Shown one piece after another: positions 1 to 6,260 of a stretch of DNA of 34,378 nt. The position numbers and the translations under genes are program-made. The stretch covers positions 1 to 34,378 of the forward strand of contig CAJODI010000038.1 in NCBI GenBank assembly GCA_905233145.1, in the 5' to 3' direction. The stretch comes from an uncultured Ruminococcus sp. GTDB taxonomy: Bacteria > Bacillota > Clostridia > Oscillospirales > Acutalibacteraceae. The notes beneath the pieces are model-generated. The model was not told where the DNA came from and did not search any database. It was given only the letters and a program-made list of their open reading frames with translations. Within the stretch, counting starts at the first letter, position 1. Every line of letters begins with the position of its first letter.

Positions 1-151
1 CATAATTCAGGTGTGCGGATTGCGCAGTAAGATTTTTCGGCAGAGTGTACAAATAATCAGTACGCATACTGACGTATGGGTGCTGATTTTTGGGCAGTCT
101 GACGAAATAATATTCAAGCAAGGCGTGCGCCTTGAATTGTGCGGTGTTGCC
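1..151. repeat. Interspersed hairpin repeat, copy A (cut by window edge)
   Basis: This is a nearly full-length copy of the repeat family also seen at 10984-11125, 12828-12970 and 33998-34164. About ten bases of its left end (the GGCAATACCG terminus) lie outside the window. The right end reads GCGGTGTTGCC at 141-151. Its two halves are inverted copies of each other, so the whole unit can fold into one long imperfect hairpin. It has the longer central section shared with the 33998-34164 copy and absent from the other two. It carries no coding signal. Confidence 0.85.
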
Positions 152-329
152 TAAAAACTTTCAGCCTCGCCGCTCGTGAGCGAACTTCACCAAAGCTCTC
201 CGAAACTCGCTTTCAGCCGTGGCGAATCTCTCTGGGTCGGAAAACAAAGGCTACTCTCTCAGTCGTAGCGTTTTTCTCTATAATTTATAATGATATCACC
301 TTTCACAAGAAATTTCAATAGTTTTTAGG
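150..329. other. Gene-free segment bounded by a 10-bp inverted repeat
   Basis: CCTAAAAACT at 150-159 is the exact reverse complement of AGTTTTTAGG at 320-329, directly adjoining repeat copy A. Inside are short hairpins (CGCTCGTGAGCG at 171-182 and a GCTAC/GTAGC pair near 251-270). A 60-codon open frame spans it but has no ribosome binding site and no recognisable protein. It could be a second repeat type nested against copy A, or chance. The rest of the gap up to 390 shows nothing identifiable. Confidence 0.35.
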
Positions 330-390
330 CGGTTTGGCGTAAAAAAACCTTATTTTTGTTGACGATCACGCATAAAATCCTGCAAAAAAC

Positions 391-419
391 TTGAATTTTG
401 CATTGTTTTATATTATAAT
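391..419 (+). promoter_or_regulatory. Predicted sigma-A promoter of ireB
   Basis: TTGAAT at 391-396 and TATAAT at 414-419 are separated by 17 bp. The -10 box lies 23 bp before the ireB start codon. It is separate from the upstream repeat. Confidence 0.7.
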
Positions 420-442
420 AGGTTCAAAGGTGGTGTTTCCGT

Positions 443-688
443 ATGTTGGACAAAACTATGATATTCTCACTCGGAGAAGAAAAGGACGATCAGATAAAAA
501 CAGGTTTGACAATTGTTTACGACGCGTTAAGGCAAAAAGGCTACAACCCGATTAACCAAATTGTAGGATATATTCTAAGCGAAGACCCCACATATATTAC
601 AACCTATAACAACGCGCGTAATATAATCAGCAAAATTGACCGTGACGACCTGCTGGAAGCACTGGTTAAATCTTATCTTAACGTATAA
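443..688 (+). CDS. ireB: IreB family regulatory phosphoprotein (UPF0297/YrzL)
   Basis: This is an 81-residue cytoplasmic protein with the hallmark sequence of the IreB/UPF0297 family. It has MLDKTMIFSLGEE at the N-terminus, then a helix with the YDALRQKGYNPINQIVGYI core and SEDPTYITTYNNARN, and ends near SYL. In Enterococcus the family member is a small dimeric substrate of the PASTA kinase IreK and acts as a negative regulator of cephalosporin resistance. That role is family knowledge, not visible here. The length is typical. AAAGG at 426-430 serves as ribosome binding site. In many Firmicutes ireB is followed by ruvX and a DUF1292 gene, but here a different small gene follows 11-20 bp later. 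Confidence 0.92.
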   Translation: MLDKTMIFSLGEEKDDQIKTGLTIVYDALRQKGYNPINQIVGYILSEDPTYITTYNNARNIISKIDRDDLLEALVKSYLNV

Positions 689-708
689 TTATTGAAAGGA
701 TGATGCTT

Positions 709-1014
709 GTGGCAGAAACCAAAAAGCAGGAGCAGGAGTTCTTTTCCTACAAAGGCAAGCCTCTTGTGCGCTGCGGCAATGAAATATATTACGGAAGCAT
801 GGAAGACCCCTATGTGATCCGACTGGAAATCAAGACGACAACCGAGAAGGACGGAGTTGAATTTGCAGATAAAGTAGCGGTTCAGCTGATGGCAACCGAC
901 CCTTATCTTTCTCCGAGAAGGCAACTGGTAAAGTCCTGCGAAAAGAACGGTCTTTATGTGGCTATGGATATCGCTGATATCTGGCTTGAACGTGCTCTAA
1001 GCAAAAAAGCGTAG
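709..1014 (+). CDS. Conserved small protein of unknown function following ireB
   Basis: This is a protein of about 101 residues that I do not recognise. It is hydrophilic with no signal peptide or membrane segment. An N-terminal KKQEQEFFSYKGKPLVRCGN stretch looks like a beta-rich start, a middle EIKTTTEKDGVEFADKVAVQ strand follows, and the C-terminus is helical and ends in lysines. Two ATG codons at 700 and 703 sit on or just after the AAAGGA ribosome binding site (695-700). The GTG at 709 has proper 8-bp spacing, so I prefer it as the start. The gene follows ireB with a 20-bp gap and shares its promoter and the terminator at 1057-1097, so it is probably co-transcribed. Function is unknown. 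Confidence 0.75.
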   Translation: MAETKKQEQEFFSYKGKPLVRCGNEIYYGSMEDPYVIRLEIKTTTEKDGVEFADKVAVQLMATDPYLSPRRQLVKSCEKNGLYVAMDIADIWLERALSKKA

Positions 1015-1056
1015 TTTTTTCGCACTAACGCACCAAACATTAATAATAGTATATAT

Positions 1057-1097
1057 AACGCCGCGCAATTTGTTCGTGAATTGCGCGGCGTTTTTGT
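1057..1097 (+). terminator. Strong intrinsic terminator after the ireB operon
   Basis: A perfect 14-bp stem (1057-1070 with 1079-1092, core AACGCCGCGCAATT) is followed by TTTTTGTTTTTATTT on the plus strand. It closes the ireB transcript and lies just beyond the 3' end of convergent pncB. Confidence 0.9.
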
Positions 1098-1103
1098 TTT
1101 TAT

Positions 1104-2546
1104 TTATCCTCCGTAAACGCTGAGAAGAATATTTTTGATTTCGTACAGCTTCTTTGACAGGTCTACGTAATATGTGTGCGGATTCTCGAATCTCTTTACC
1201 TCGTCCCAGAGCAGATCGAGCTGAGCCGCACAGTAATCGGCGATTTCCTTTATTGATGGTGATTCATACACACACTCGCCGCCCTTGAAAACGGGAACCA
1301 AAAGCTCCTTGGCGGTAAAGTCGGTCAGGGTCTTGGTTTTCCATGTCGCCAACGGATCAAATATCGTTCTGGGTTTTTTGTCGTCAACGATTTCGTCGTA
1401 TACACAAAGCTCATCGGCAATAGCCTTTCCGCTCTCGTTGTCATAGTAGCGATAGAGCTTTTTAAAATGAGGATTGGTGATTTTTGCTGTGTTTTCGCTG
1501 ACCTTGATTTTCGGCACGATTTCGCCGCCCTCGTCCTCAACGGCAACCAGCTTGTAGACTCCGCCGAACACCGGCGAGCTTGACGAGGTTATGAGCCTCT
1601 CTCCCACGCCAAAGGTATTAATTTGCGCGCCCTGCATCATCAAATCACGGATAAGGTACTCATCCAGAGAATTTGACGCCGTGATTGTACAATCTGTCAA
1701 GCCGGCTTCATCCAGCATTTTTCTCGCCTTTTTTGATAAATAGGAGATATCGCCCGAATCAAGACGAATAGCGCATTTTGTCTTGCCCTGCGGCAAAAGC
1801 ACCTCTTTGAATACCTTTATTGCGTTCGGCACGCCGCTTTTGAGCGTATTGTAAGTATCAACAAGCAGGGTCGGGTTGTCGGGATAAAGCTCACAGTAGG
1901 TTTTAAATGCGTCGTACTCGCTGTCAAACATCTGGATCCACGAATGAGCCATTGTTCCGCCGGCAGGAACTCCGTACAGCTCGTCGGTCAGGGTGCAGGC
2001 TGTTCCTGCGCAGCCGCCGATATACGCAGCGCGCGCACCGTCAACGGCTCCGCTCGCTCCCTGAGCGCGGCGTGAGCCGAATTCAAGCACAGCTCTGCCC
2101 TGGGCTGCCCTTACGATTCGGTTAGCCTTGGTCGCGATCAAAGTCTGGTGATTAATGCTGAGCAGCACAAAGGTCTCTATCATTTGAGCTTCGATTGCCG
2201 GAGCTCTGACTGTCATAACCGGCTCGTTCGGGAACACCGGAGTGCCCTCTGGAACTGCGTAAATATCGCCGTGAAATTTGAAATTACGCAGATATTCTAA
2301 AAACTGCTCGTCAAAAATCCCCTTTGTGCGCAGGTAGCTTATATCTTCTTCACTGAAATGCAGATTTTTGATGTAGCTTATCACCTGCTCAAGTCCGGCA
2401 GCAATCGCAAAGCCGCCGTTGTCGGGAACCTTACGAAAAAACACGTCAAAATATACATTTCGCTTGTAAAAACCGTTTTTAAAATATCCGTTCGACATTG
2501 TAAATTCATAAAAATCACAAAGCATCGAAAGATTTTTCTCGTTCAT
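1104..2546 (-). CDS. pncB: Nicotinate phosphoribosyltransferase
   Basis: This 480-residue enzyme forms nicotinate mononucleotide from nicotinate and PRPP, the entry step of NAD salvage (Preiss-Handler pathway). Family motifs are clear. The N-terminal LCDFYEFTMSNGYF matches the family start. INHQTLIATKANRI lies at 131-144, FGSRRAQGASGAVDGARAAY at 156-175, and GGTMAHSWIQMF with His201 at 196-207. The length is normal for the Firmicutes form. The ATG is preceded by GGAGG with 6-bp spacing. It lies on the minus strand downstream of the DNA glycosylase and DUF5662-like genes, separated by 76 bp that contain a repeat fragment. Together with nadA at the far end of the window, it gives both salvage and de novo routes to NAD. 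Confidence 0.95.
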   Translation of the reverse strand: MNEKNLSMLCDFYEFTMSNGYFKNGFYKRNVYFDVFFRKVPDNGGFAIAAGLEQVISYIKNLHFSEEDISYLRTKGIFDEQFLEYLRNFKFHGDIYAVPEGTPVFPNEPVMTVRAPAIEAQMIETFVLLSINHQTLIATKANRIVRAAQGRAVLEFGSRRAQGASGAVDGARAAYIGGCAGTACTLTDELYGVPAGGTMAHSWIQMFDSEYDAFKTYCELYPDNPTLLVDTYNTLKSGVPNAIKVFKEVLLPQGKTKCAIRLDSGDISYLSKKARKMLDEAGLTDCTITASNSLDEYLIRDLMMQGAQINTFGVGERLITSSSSPVFGGVYKLVAVEDEGGEIVPKIKVSENTAKITNPHFKKLYRYYDNESGKAIADELCVYDEIVDDKKPRTIFDPLATWKTKTLTDFTAKELLVPVFKGGECVYESPSIKEIADYCAAQLDLLWDEVKRFENPHTYYVDLSKKLYEIKNILLSVYGG

Positions 2547-2574
2547 TTTGAACCTCCAAAATCATATTCAGTTA

Positions 2575-2620
2575 TAGCAATTCCGCATAATTCGGCTTTG
2601 CGGATCGCGCAGTCAGATTT
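2575..2620. repeat. Interspersed hairpin repeat, copy H (one-end fragment)
   Basis: About 45 bp match one end of the family: a degenerate terminus (AGCAATTCCGCATAATTC) followed by GCGGATCGCGCAGTCAGATTT. The rest of the element is missing. It lies about 30 bp upstream of pncB, between it and the DNA glycosylase gene. Confidence 0.65.
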
Positions 2621-2622
2621 CT

Positions 2623-3111
2623 TTAAAGTGCCGCACCCCATTCGGCGGCAAGTCTGTCCAGTGAATAGGCTGCGTTTGCCGGGCTGGTTGAGGGCAACTT
2701 TTGCGCCCTTATCCCGGTTTTGGGATAGATATATTTTTCATAGAGCTTAAAAGAAGCGGCTCCGTTGCAGAAAATCCTCTCAACACGACTGTTGTCTAGG
2801 ATCACGCTCAGGTCGTTTGCCTTGACGTCTCTGATTGAGCTGTCGGACGAGCCGGTTATGGTACAGCTTTGTATAGTGTCCCACAGCGCAAGCTTATGGC
2901 TGAGAATCAGGTGCGATTTTTCCTCGATCGTTCCGGGTGTTTCTTCTCCGAAAATCAGCGCAATCAGCCGCCAAAAGCGGTTTTGGGGATGGCCGTAAAA
3001 AAACATTGCCTCTCTTGACTTGACCGACGGAAAGCTGCCCAAAATCAACGTTTCGGAGTTTTGGTCAAAAAGCGGCGGAATTGGATGCTCGATTCTTTGC
3101 GGCTCGCTCAT
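2623..3111 (-). CDS. DNA-deoxyinosine glycosylase / uracil-DNA glycosylase superfamily protein
   Basis: This 162-residue protein belongs to the uracil-DNA glycosylase fold. The N-terminal block LILGSFPSVKSREAMFFYG followed by HPQNRFW (about residues 22-47) is characteristic of the hypoxanthine/deoxyinosine-DNA glycosylase group related to Mug. These enzymes remove deaminated bases to start base excision repair. A second active-site-like block, LPSTSPAN, lies near residues 138-145. The length is right for the family. Its start overlaps the stop of the upstream gene by four bases (ATGA at 3108-3111), so the two are translationally coupled. Substrate preference cannot be read from sequence. Confidence 0.85.
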   Translation of the reverse strand: MSEPQRIEHPIPPLFDQNSETLILGSFPSVKSREAMFFYGHPQNRFWRLIALIFGEETPGTIEEKSHLILSHKLALWDTIQSCTITGSSDSSIRDVKANDLSVILDNSRVERIFCNGAASFKLYEKYIYPKTGIRAQKLPSTSPANAAYSLDRLAAEWGAAL

Positions 3112-3632
3112 TTTTTCAGCCCCCTGATATATTCAAAGGTCTTTTCTTCGCCCTCGTCACGCAGCATGACAAGCAGCTTTTCGAGCAGCGCCTCGGTGTT
3201 CGGGTGCATACGGCTCTTGCCGCGAATCCTCAAAAAATACGTAAAGGGATGCTCGTCGGTATAGTTTTCTCCGTTATAAATTTTGCTTGCCGCAACTCGG
3301 TCACAGAACATTTCAATTACATATTTTACAGGCATTTCAACGTTTTCAATCCGTTTGGTTTTGGGATTGTAGTCGTTCCAGTATTCGTAATGATGACGGT
3401 TTCTGCCCTTGTGATGCAGCCATGCGCGTGAGTAGCCGTAAAGCTCACGCTCCTTTTCGTTTGGGCTTCTGTCGCCCTGAAAAAATCGCGCTCCGGGTAT
3501 AAACTCCGTAGGTGAATACTTTGACAGGTCGTGCCGCAGCCCCTGCAGTAAAATCCCGGCACGCGCGCAATTTGCAATTACCTTGTGGCGGTGGTTTGTT
3601 ATCGTTATGAAGTGTTTAATTGGATGTGCCAT
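3108..3632 (-). CDS. DUF5662-like protein
   Basis: This 174-residue soluble protein resembles the DUF5662 family of Firmicutes and phages. It is rich in His, Asp and Arg, including HRHKVIANCARAGI, LRHDLSKYSPTEF (about residues 31-46), RAWLHHKGRNRHHYEYW (about 69-85) and EMFCDRVAASK. The repeated His/Asp pairs suggest a metal-binding, HD-like helical fold. No activity is established that I know of, so I give none. It starts with ATG after an AGGGGG ribosome binding site and overlaps the glycosylase gene by 4 bp, implying one transcript. The coupling with a DNA repair gene is suggestive only. Confidence 0.8.
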   Translation of the reverse strand: MAHPIKHFITITNHRHKVIANCARAGILLQGLRHDLSKYSPTEFIPGARFFQGDRSPNEKERELYGYSRAWLHHKGRNRHHYEYWNDYNPKTKRIENVEMPVKYVIEMFCDRVAASKIYNGENYTDEHPFTYFLRIRGKSRMHPNTEALLEKLLVMLRDEGEEKTFEYIRGLKK

Positions 3633-3730
3633 TTGATACCCCCTATATATATTAGCATATTATAAGGTTTTTTTAAATAGCTTTTACTCAATTTTGACAT
3701 TATTTTGCAACAAAAACCTTTATCTTTCTC

Positions 3731-3759
3731 TTGTTTTTGTCCGAAGTTTATGTTATACT
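3731..3759 (+). promoter_or_regulatory. Predicted sigma-A promoter of the L,D-transpeptidase-like gene
   Basis: TTGTTT (3731-3736) and TATACT (3754-3759) are spaced by 17 bp, 41 bp before the start codon at 3801. Confidence 0.65.
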
Positions 3760-3800
3760 ATTAAAAGATTAAAATTTTGTAACTTTTACGAGGGTTATAT

Positions 3801-5024
3801 ATGAAAAAACTGAACAGCTTCAAATTATTTCTGCTGCTCTCTCTTTGCCTGATTGTTTCAACGCTGATATCAGGCGCGTTTGTCAGGGGCGAGTCCAAGC
3901 CAAAAACAACGGATACCTTTGCAAATATCGCTCCGACCGCCACCTCTCCGGCGGACGAGCTCAAAAACATCACCCCAACGGTTATTTCTTCAGAAAAGCC
4001 GATCGCGCTTGAAAAAGGCGGAGTGACATTGATCTCACTTTCAGAGGACGAGCTTTCAAAGCTCAGCGGCTTTAAGAGCGGCGACGAAAGCATTGCCACA
4101 GTTGACAACGGCGGCAGAATTGACGGGCTTAAATCGGGCAGCACAGTTATCACCGCGGAGCTTGGCGACAAAACCGTTGAATATCCTGTAAACATCTCTG
4201 AGCCGGAAAAAAAGGACGAAGAGCCGGATATACATTCAACGGCAATTACCGCAAACGCCGATAAGGTTGAGTATAACACATACGAGAATTTTTATCAAAA
4301 TCTTTATGAAATCAAGGTCAACCGTCAGGAAAACTGTGTGACTGTATATACTTATGACGACGACGGAGAATATACGATTCCTGTCCGGGCTATGGTCTGC
4401 TCCTGCGGACTTGACAACGGAACAATCACCGGCGACTTTGATATGTACTTCAAAAACGAGTGGCACGCGCTGTTCAATGATGTTTACGGTCATTATGTCA
4501 GCGGAATATCGGGTGATTTTCTGTTTCACAGCGTTCCGTTTTATTCCTCCGAGCCGGATCAGCTTGAGGTTGAGGAGTTCAACAAGCTGGGCACAGCTGC
4601 TTCGATGGGCTGCGTAAGGCTTGCAGTTGCCGACACAAAATGGATTTATGAAAACTGCCCCGTGGGAACCGCAATTTCAATTTTTGACGACGATGAGCCG
4701 GGTCCTCTCGGCAAACCGGAAACAATCAAAATTGCCGACACCGGCAACGGCTGGGATCCGACCGACGATGATGAAAATAATCCGTACAACGACAAGCATC
4801 CGGTTATTTCCGGCGCGAAGGATGTTACAGTCAGCAAAGGCAGCGTTTTTTCGCCTATGAACGGAGTAACCGCGGTCGATACCTGCGGCAGCGACATTAC
4901 AGACAGAATCGAATATACCGGCAGGGTGCTGACCGAACGCAAGGGCGAATACAGGCTCACCTACAAGGTTACCGACGCGCTCAACAGAGTTGACACAGTA
5001 AATATCACAGTAACGGTTGAATAG
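3801..5024 (+). CDS. Membrane-anchored L,D-transpeptidase (YkuD) with Ig-like domains
   Basis: This is a 407-residue exported protein. Residues 8-26 form a hydrophobic signal/anchor without a lipobox. A Pro/Thr-rich linker precedes a bacterial Ig-like (Big_2-type) domain at about 60-132, with GDESIATVDNGGRIDGLKSG. A YkuD-type catalytic domain covers about 165-296, with His243 (FLFHSVPF) and the SMGCVRL signature containing Cys271 and Arg273. A second Ig-like (DUF5011-type) domain at about 333-407 ends the protein. YkuD enzymes form 3-3 cross-links or attach proteins to peptidoglycan using this Cys. The gene is monocistronic with its own promoter, a GAGGG ribosome binding site and a terminator at 5050-5085. 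A two-Ig sandwich around the catalytic domain suggests a cell-wall-located enzyme. Confidence 0.88.
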   Translation: MKKLNSFKLFLLLSLCLIVSTLISGAFVRGESKPKTTDTFANIAPTATSPADELKNITPTVISSEKPIALEKGGVTLISLSEDELSKLSGFKSGDESIATVDNGGRIDGLKSGSTVITAELGDKTVEYPVNISEPEKKDEEPDIHSTAITANADKVEYNTYENFYQNLYEIKVNRQENCVTVYTYDDDGEYTIPVRAMVCSCGLDNGTITGDFDMYFKNEWHALFNDVYGHYVSGISGDFLFHSVPFYSSEPDQLEVEEFNKLGTAASMGCVRLAVADTKWIYENCPVGTAISIFDDDEPGPLGKPETIKIADTGNGWDPTDDDENNPYNDKHPVISGAKDVTVSKGSVFSPMNGVTAVDTCGSDITDRIEYTGRVLTERKGEYRLTYKVTDALNRVDTVNITVTVE

Positions 5025-5049
5025 CGGTCAAATATGATCAAAAGAAACT

Positions 5050-5085
5050 AAGCGAGGCTTTCCTGAGCGGATGCCTCGCTTTTTA
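5050..5085 (+). terminator. Intrinsic terminator of the L,D-transpeptidase-like gene
   Basis: AAGCGAGGC (5050-5058) pairs with GCCTCGCTT (5073-5081) and is followed by TTT on the plus strand. Confidence 0.8.
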
Positions 5086-5113
5086 CGTCATATATGCTTT
5101 TTTACGTCGAATA

Positions 5114-5692
5114 TTATTTTTTACGATTTTGCATGAATTTTACTGTGTTGTCGTCCAATGCAGATATTGTTTTAACGACAAATTCCTTTGGCTTGGCGTA
5201 GTCGCTCATTACCCAATTGGCAATCAGCGCGAGGCAGCCGTTAGAGTGAAAAAGAATCACCTGCTCCGTCATCGGGTCGCCGGTGTCAATACCAAAACGC
5301 TCTTTCCAGATTTTAAGGGTAAGCTTTTCTACAAGTTCAAGCAGCTTTGTATAAATAAAGCCGGTGTTGTGAGGACTGAAGATCATCTTAAAAATCTTTG
5401 GATGGTCCTCAATATATCTGAACATTTCCGGATAAAACGCAAACGGAGGCTTCTCGCCGTATTCTATTATAAGCTGTTCCAACCCATTCAGAATCCCTTG
5501 CTCAAGCTGCTCATAAACATCATAAATATCCTTGAAATGCTTGTAAAAGGTCACACGATGAATGTCAATCTTATCCGAAAGCTCCTGAACGGTAATATTT
5601 TTTAGGCTCTTCTCAGCCAACAATTCAGCGAGTCCTTCATAGATTGCTCTTCTTGTTTTCAGTGTACGGCGGTCAGTCTTTTTATCCGGCAT
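5114..5692 (-). CDS. TetR/AcrR family transcriptional regulator
   Basis: This regulator has about 192 residues. The N-terminal helix-turn-helix is clear: TRRAIYEGLAELLAEKSLKNITVQELSDKIDIHRVTFYKHFKDIYDVYEQ, about residues 13-62, quoted here as a region landmark by its key parts ITVQELSDKIDIHRVTFYKHF. The C-terminal half resembles the TetR C-terminal region PF14278, with HPKIFKMIF and SNGCLALIANW. I chose the ATG at 5692 because GGAGGGAG lies 8 bp upstream; an ATG six codons earlier overlaps that site. The divergent region carries five TAGGCTACA motifs, the nearest about 45 bp from this start, which makes them candidate operators for autoregulation. No efflux or enzyme gene follows in the divergent direction, so the target is unclear. 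Confidence 0.9.
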   Translation of the reverse strand: MPDKKTDRRTLKTRRAIYEGLAELLAEKSLKNITVQELSDKIDIHRVTFYKHFKDIYDVYEQLEQGILNGLEQLIIEYGEKPPFAFYPEMFRYIEDHPKIFKMIFSPHNTGFIYTKLLELVEKLTLKIWKERFGIDTGDPMTEQVILFHSNGCLALIANWVMSDYAKPKEFVVKTISALDDNTVKFMQNRKK

Positions 5693-5736
5693 AGTTATCA
5701 CTCCCTCCATCGTATTATATCACAAAAATCCGCAAT

Positions 5737-5804
5737 AGGCTACAATTTTTTAAAATTTGTATAGTTAGGCTACATTAGTCTTAGAATATGTTGATTAGGC
5801 TACA
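5737..5804. promoter_or_regulatory. Three TAGGCTACA motifs at exact 30-bp spacing
   Basis: AGGCTACA cores begin at 5737, 5767 and 5797, each preceded by T, all on the plus strand. The 30-bp period equals roughly three helical turns, placing the sites on one DNA face. They lie between the TetR-family gene and the first hairpin/terminator unit. They are candidate operators for that regulator (inference from position). At the second site the flanks form TGTA...TACA. Confidence 0.5.
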
Positions 5805-5865
5805 AATTTGATAAAACTGAATATTGTATTTTTTATTGTTATGTGTTATCCTTTATTTCATGAAA

Positions 5866-5884
5866 GGAAAGCGCAAAGCTATCC
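5866..5884 (+). ncRNA. Conserved hairpin in putative small RNA, unit 1
   Basis: GGA-A-AGC-GCAAA-GCT-A-TCC folds into a two-part stem. The matching site at 6138-6156 keeps every paired base while the three unpaired A bases become C. That pattern suggests the structure is kept. No RNA family was recognised. Confidence 0.4.
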
Positions 5885-5931
5885 GATCTAATAATTAATT
5901 TGTTTCCTTTTAATTTTCCTATAATATATAA

Positions 5932-5971
5932 CGACTGCCGGGTTTTTCTCTCCCGGCAGTTGCTTTTTTAC
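5932..5971 (+). terminator. Intrinsic terminator, unit 1
   Basis: CGACTGCCGGG (5932-5942) pairs with CCCGGCAGTTG (5952-5962), including one G-U pair, and is followed by CTTTTTTA. No gene precedes it on this strand, so it appears to end a short RNA. Confidence 0.8.
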
Positions 5972-6137
5972 TTTATAGGAAATCACTTTATGGAACCTCC
6001 GGAGACTCCCTTTACTATTTTTAAAAATCTGTATAGTTAGGCTACAATATACTCAAAAAGTGTTGATTAGGCTACAAATCCGGAAAAATTGAATATTGTT
6101 TTTTCCTTATTAATATGTTATTATCTATATCAAGAAA

Positions 6138-6156
6138 GGACAGCGCAACGCTCTCC
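6138..6156 (+). ncRNA. Conserved hairpin in putative small RNA, unit 2
   Basis: GGA-C-AGC-GCAAC-GCT-C-TCC is the counterpart of the hairpin at 5866-5884. Here the inner stem can extend to AGCG/CGCT. It is followed by the same CCGATCTA block. Confidence 0.4.
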
Positions 6157-6203
6157 GATCTAATTATTACATTGTTTCCTTTTAATTTTCCTATAATATA
6201 TAA

Positions 6204-6243
6204 CGACTGCCGGGTTTTTCTCTCCCGGCAGTCGCTTTTTTAC
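6204..6243 (+). terminator. Intrinsic terminator, unit 2
   Basis: CGACTGCCGGG (6204-6214) pairs fully with CCCGGCAGTCG (6224-6234) and is followed by CTTTTTTAC. The one stem difference from unit 1 turns a G-U pair into G-C, so pairing is preserved. Confidence 0.8.
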
Positions 6244-6260
6244 TTTAAATCACCTTGTGC

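Larger units (their letters stand above)
5750..5975 (+). repeat. Tandem duplication, unit 1 (operator-like motifs, hairpin, terminator)
   Basis: This unit of about 226 bp is repeated 272 bp downstream at 6022-6247. In order it contains two TAGGCTACA motifs (5766 and 5796), an AT-rich stretch, a small hairpin at 5866-5884, the shared block CCGATCTA, and a terminator at 5932-5971. Short reading frames are not conserved between the two units, so the unit is probably non-coding. It may be a small RNA gene or a leader that has lost its downstream gene. Confidence 0.75.
6022..6247 (+). repeat. Tandem duplication, unit 2
   Basis: This is the second copy of the unit at 5750-5975, offset by 272 bp. 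TAGGCTACA motifs lie at 6038 and 6068, again exactly 30 bp apart. The matching hairpin is at 6138-6156 and the terminator at 6204-6243. The spacer between units (5976-6021) is unique. The segment ends 14 bp before the convergent GH31 stop codon. Confidence 0.75.

Noticed and set aside
139-321. 60-codon open frame near the window start
   Set aside because: It begins inside repeat copy A, has no ribosome binding site and resembles no protein.
5737-6076. Regularly spaced repeats as a CRISPR array
   Set aside because: The repeated core is only about 9 bp, only five copies occur in two groups, and the longer identity comes from a tandem duplication, not from repeat-spacer units.
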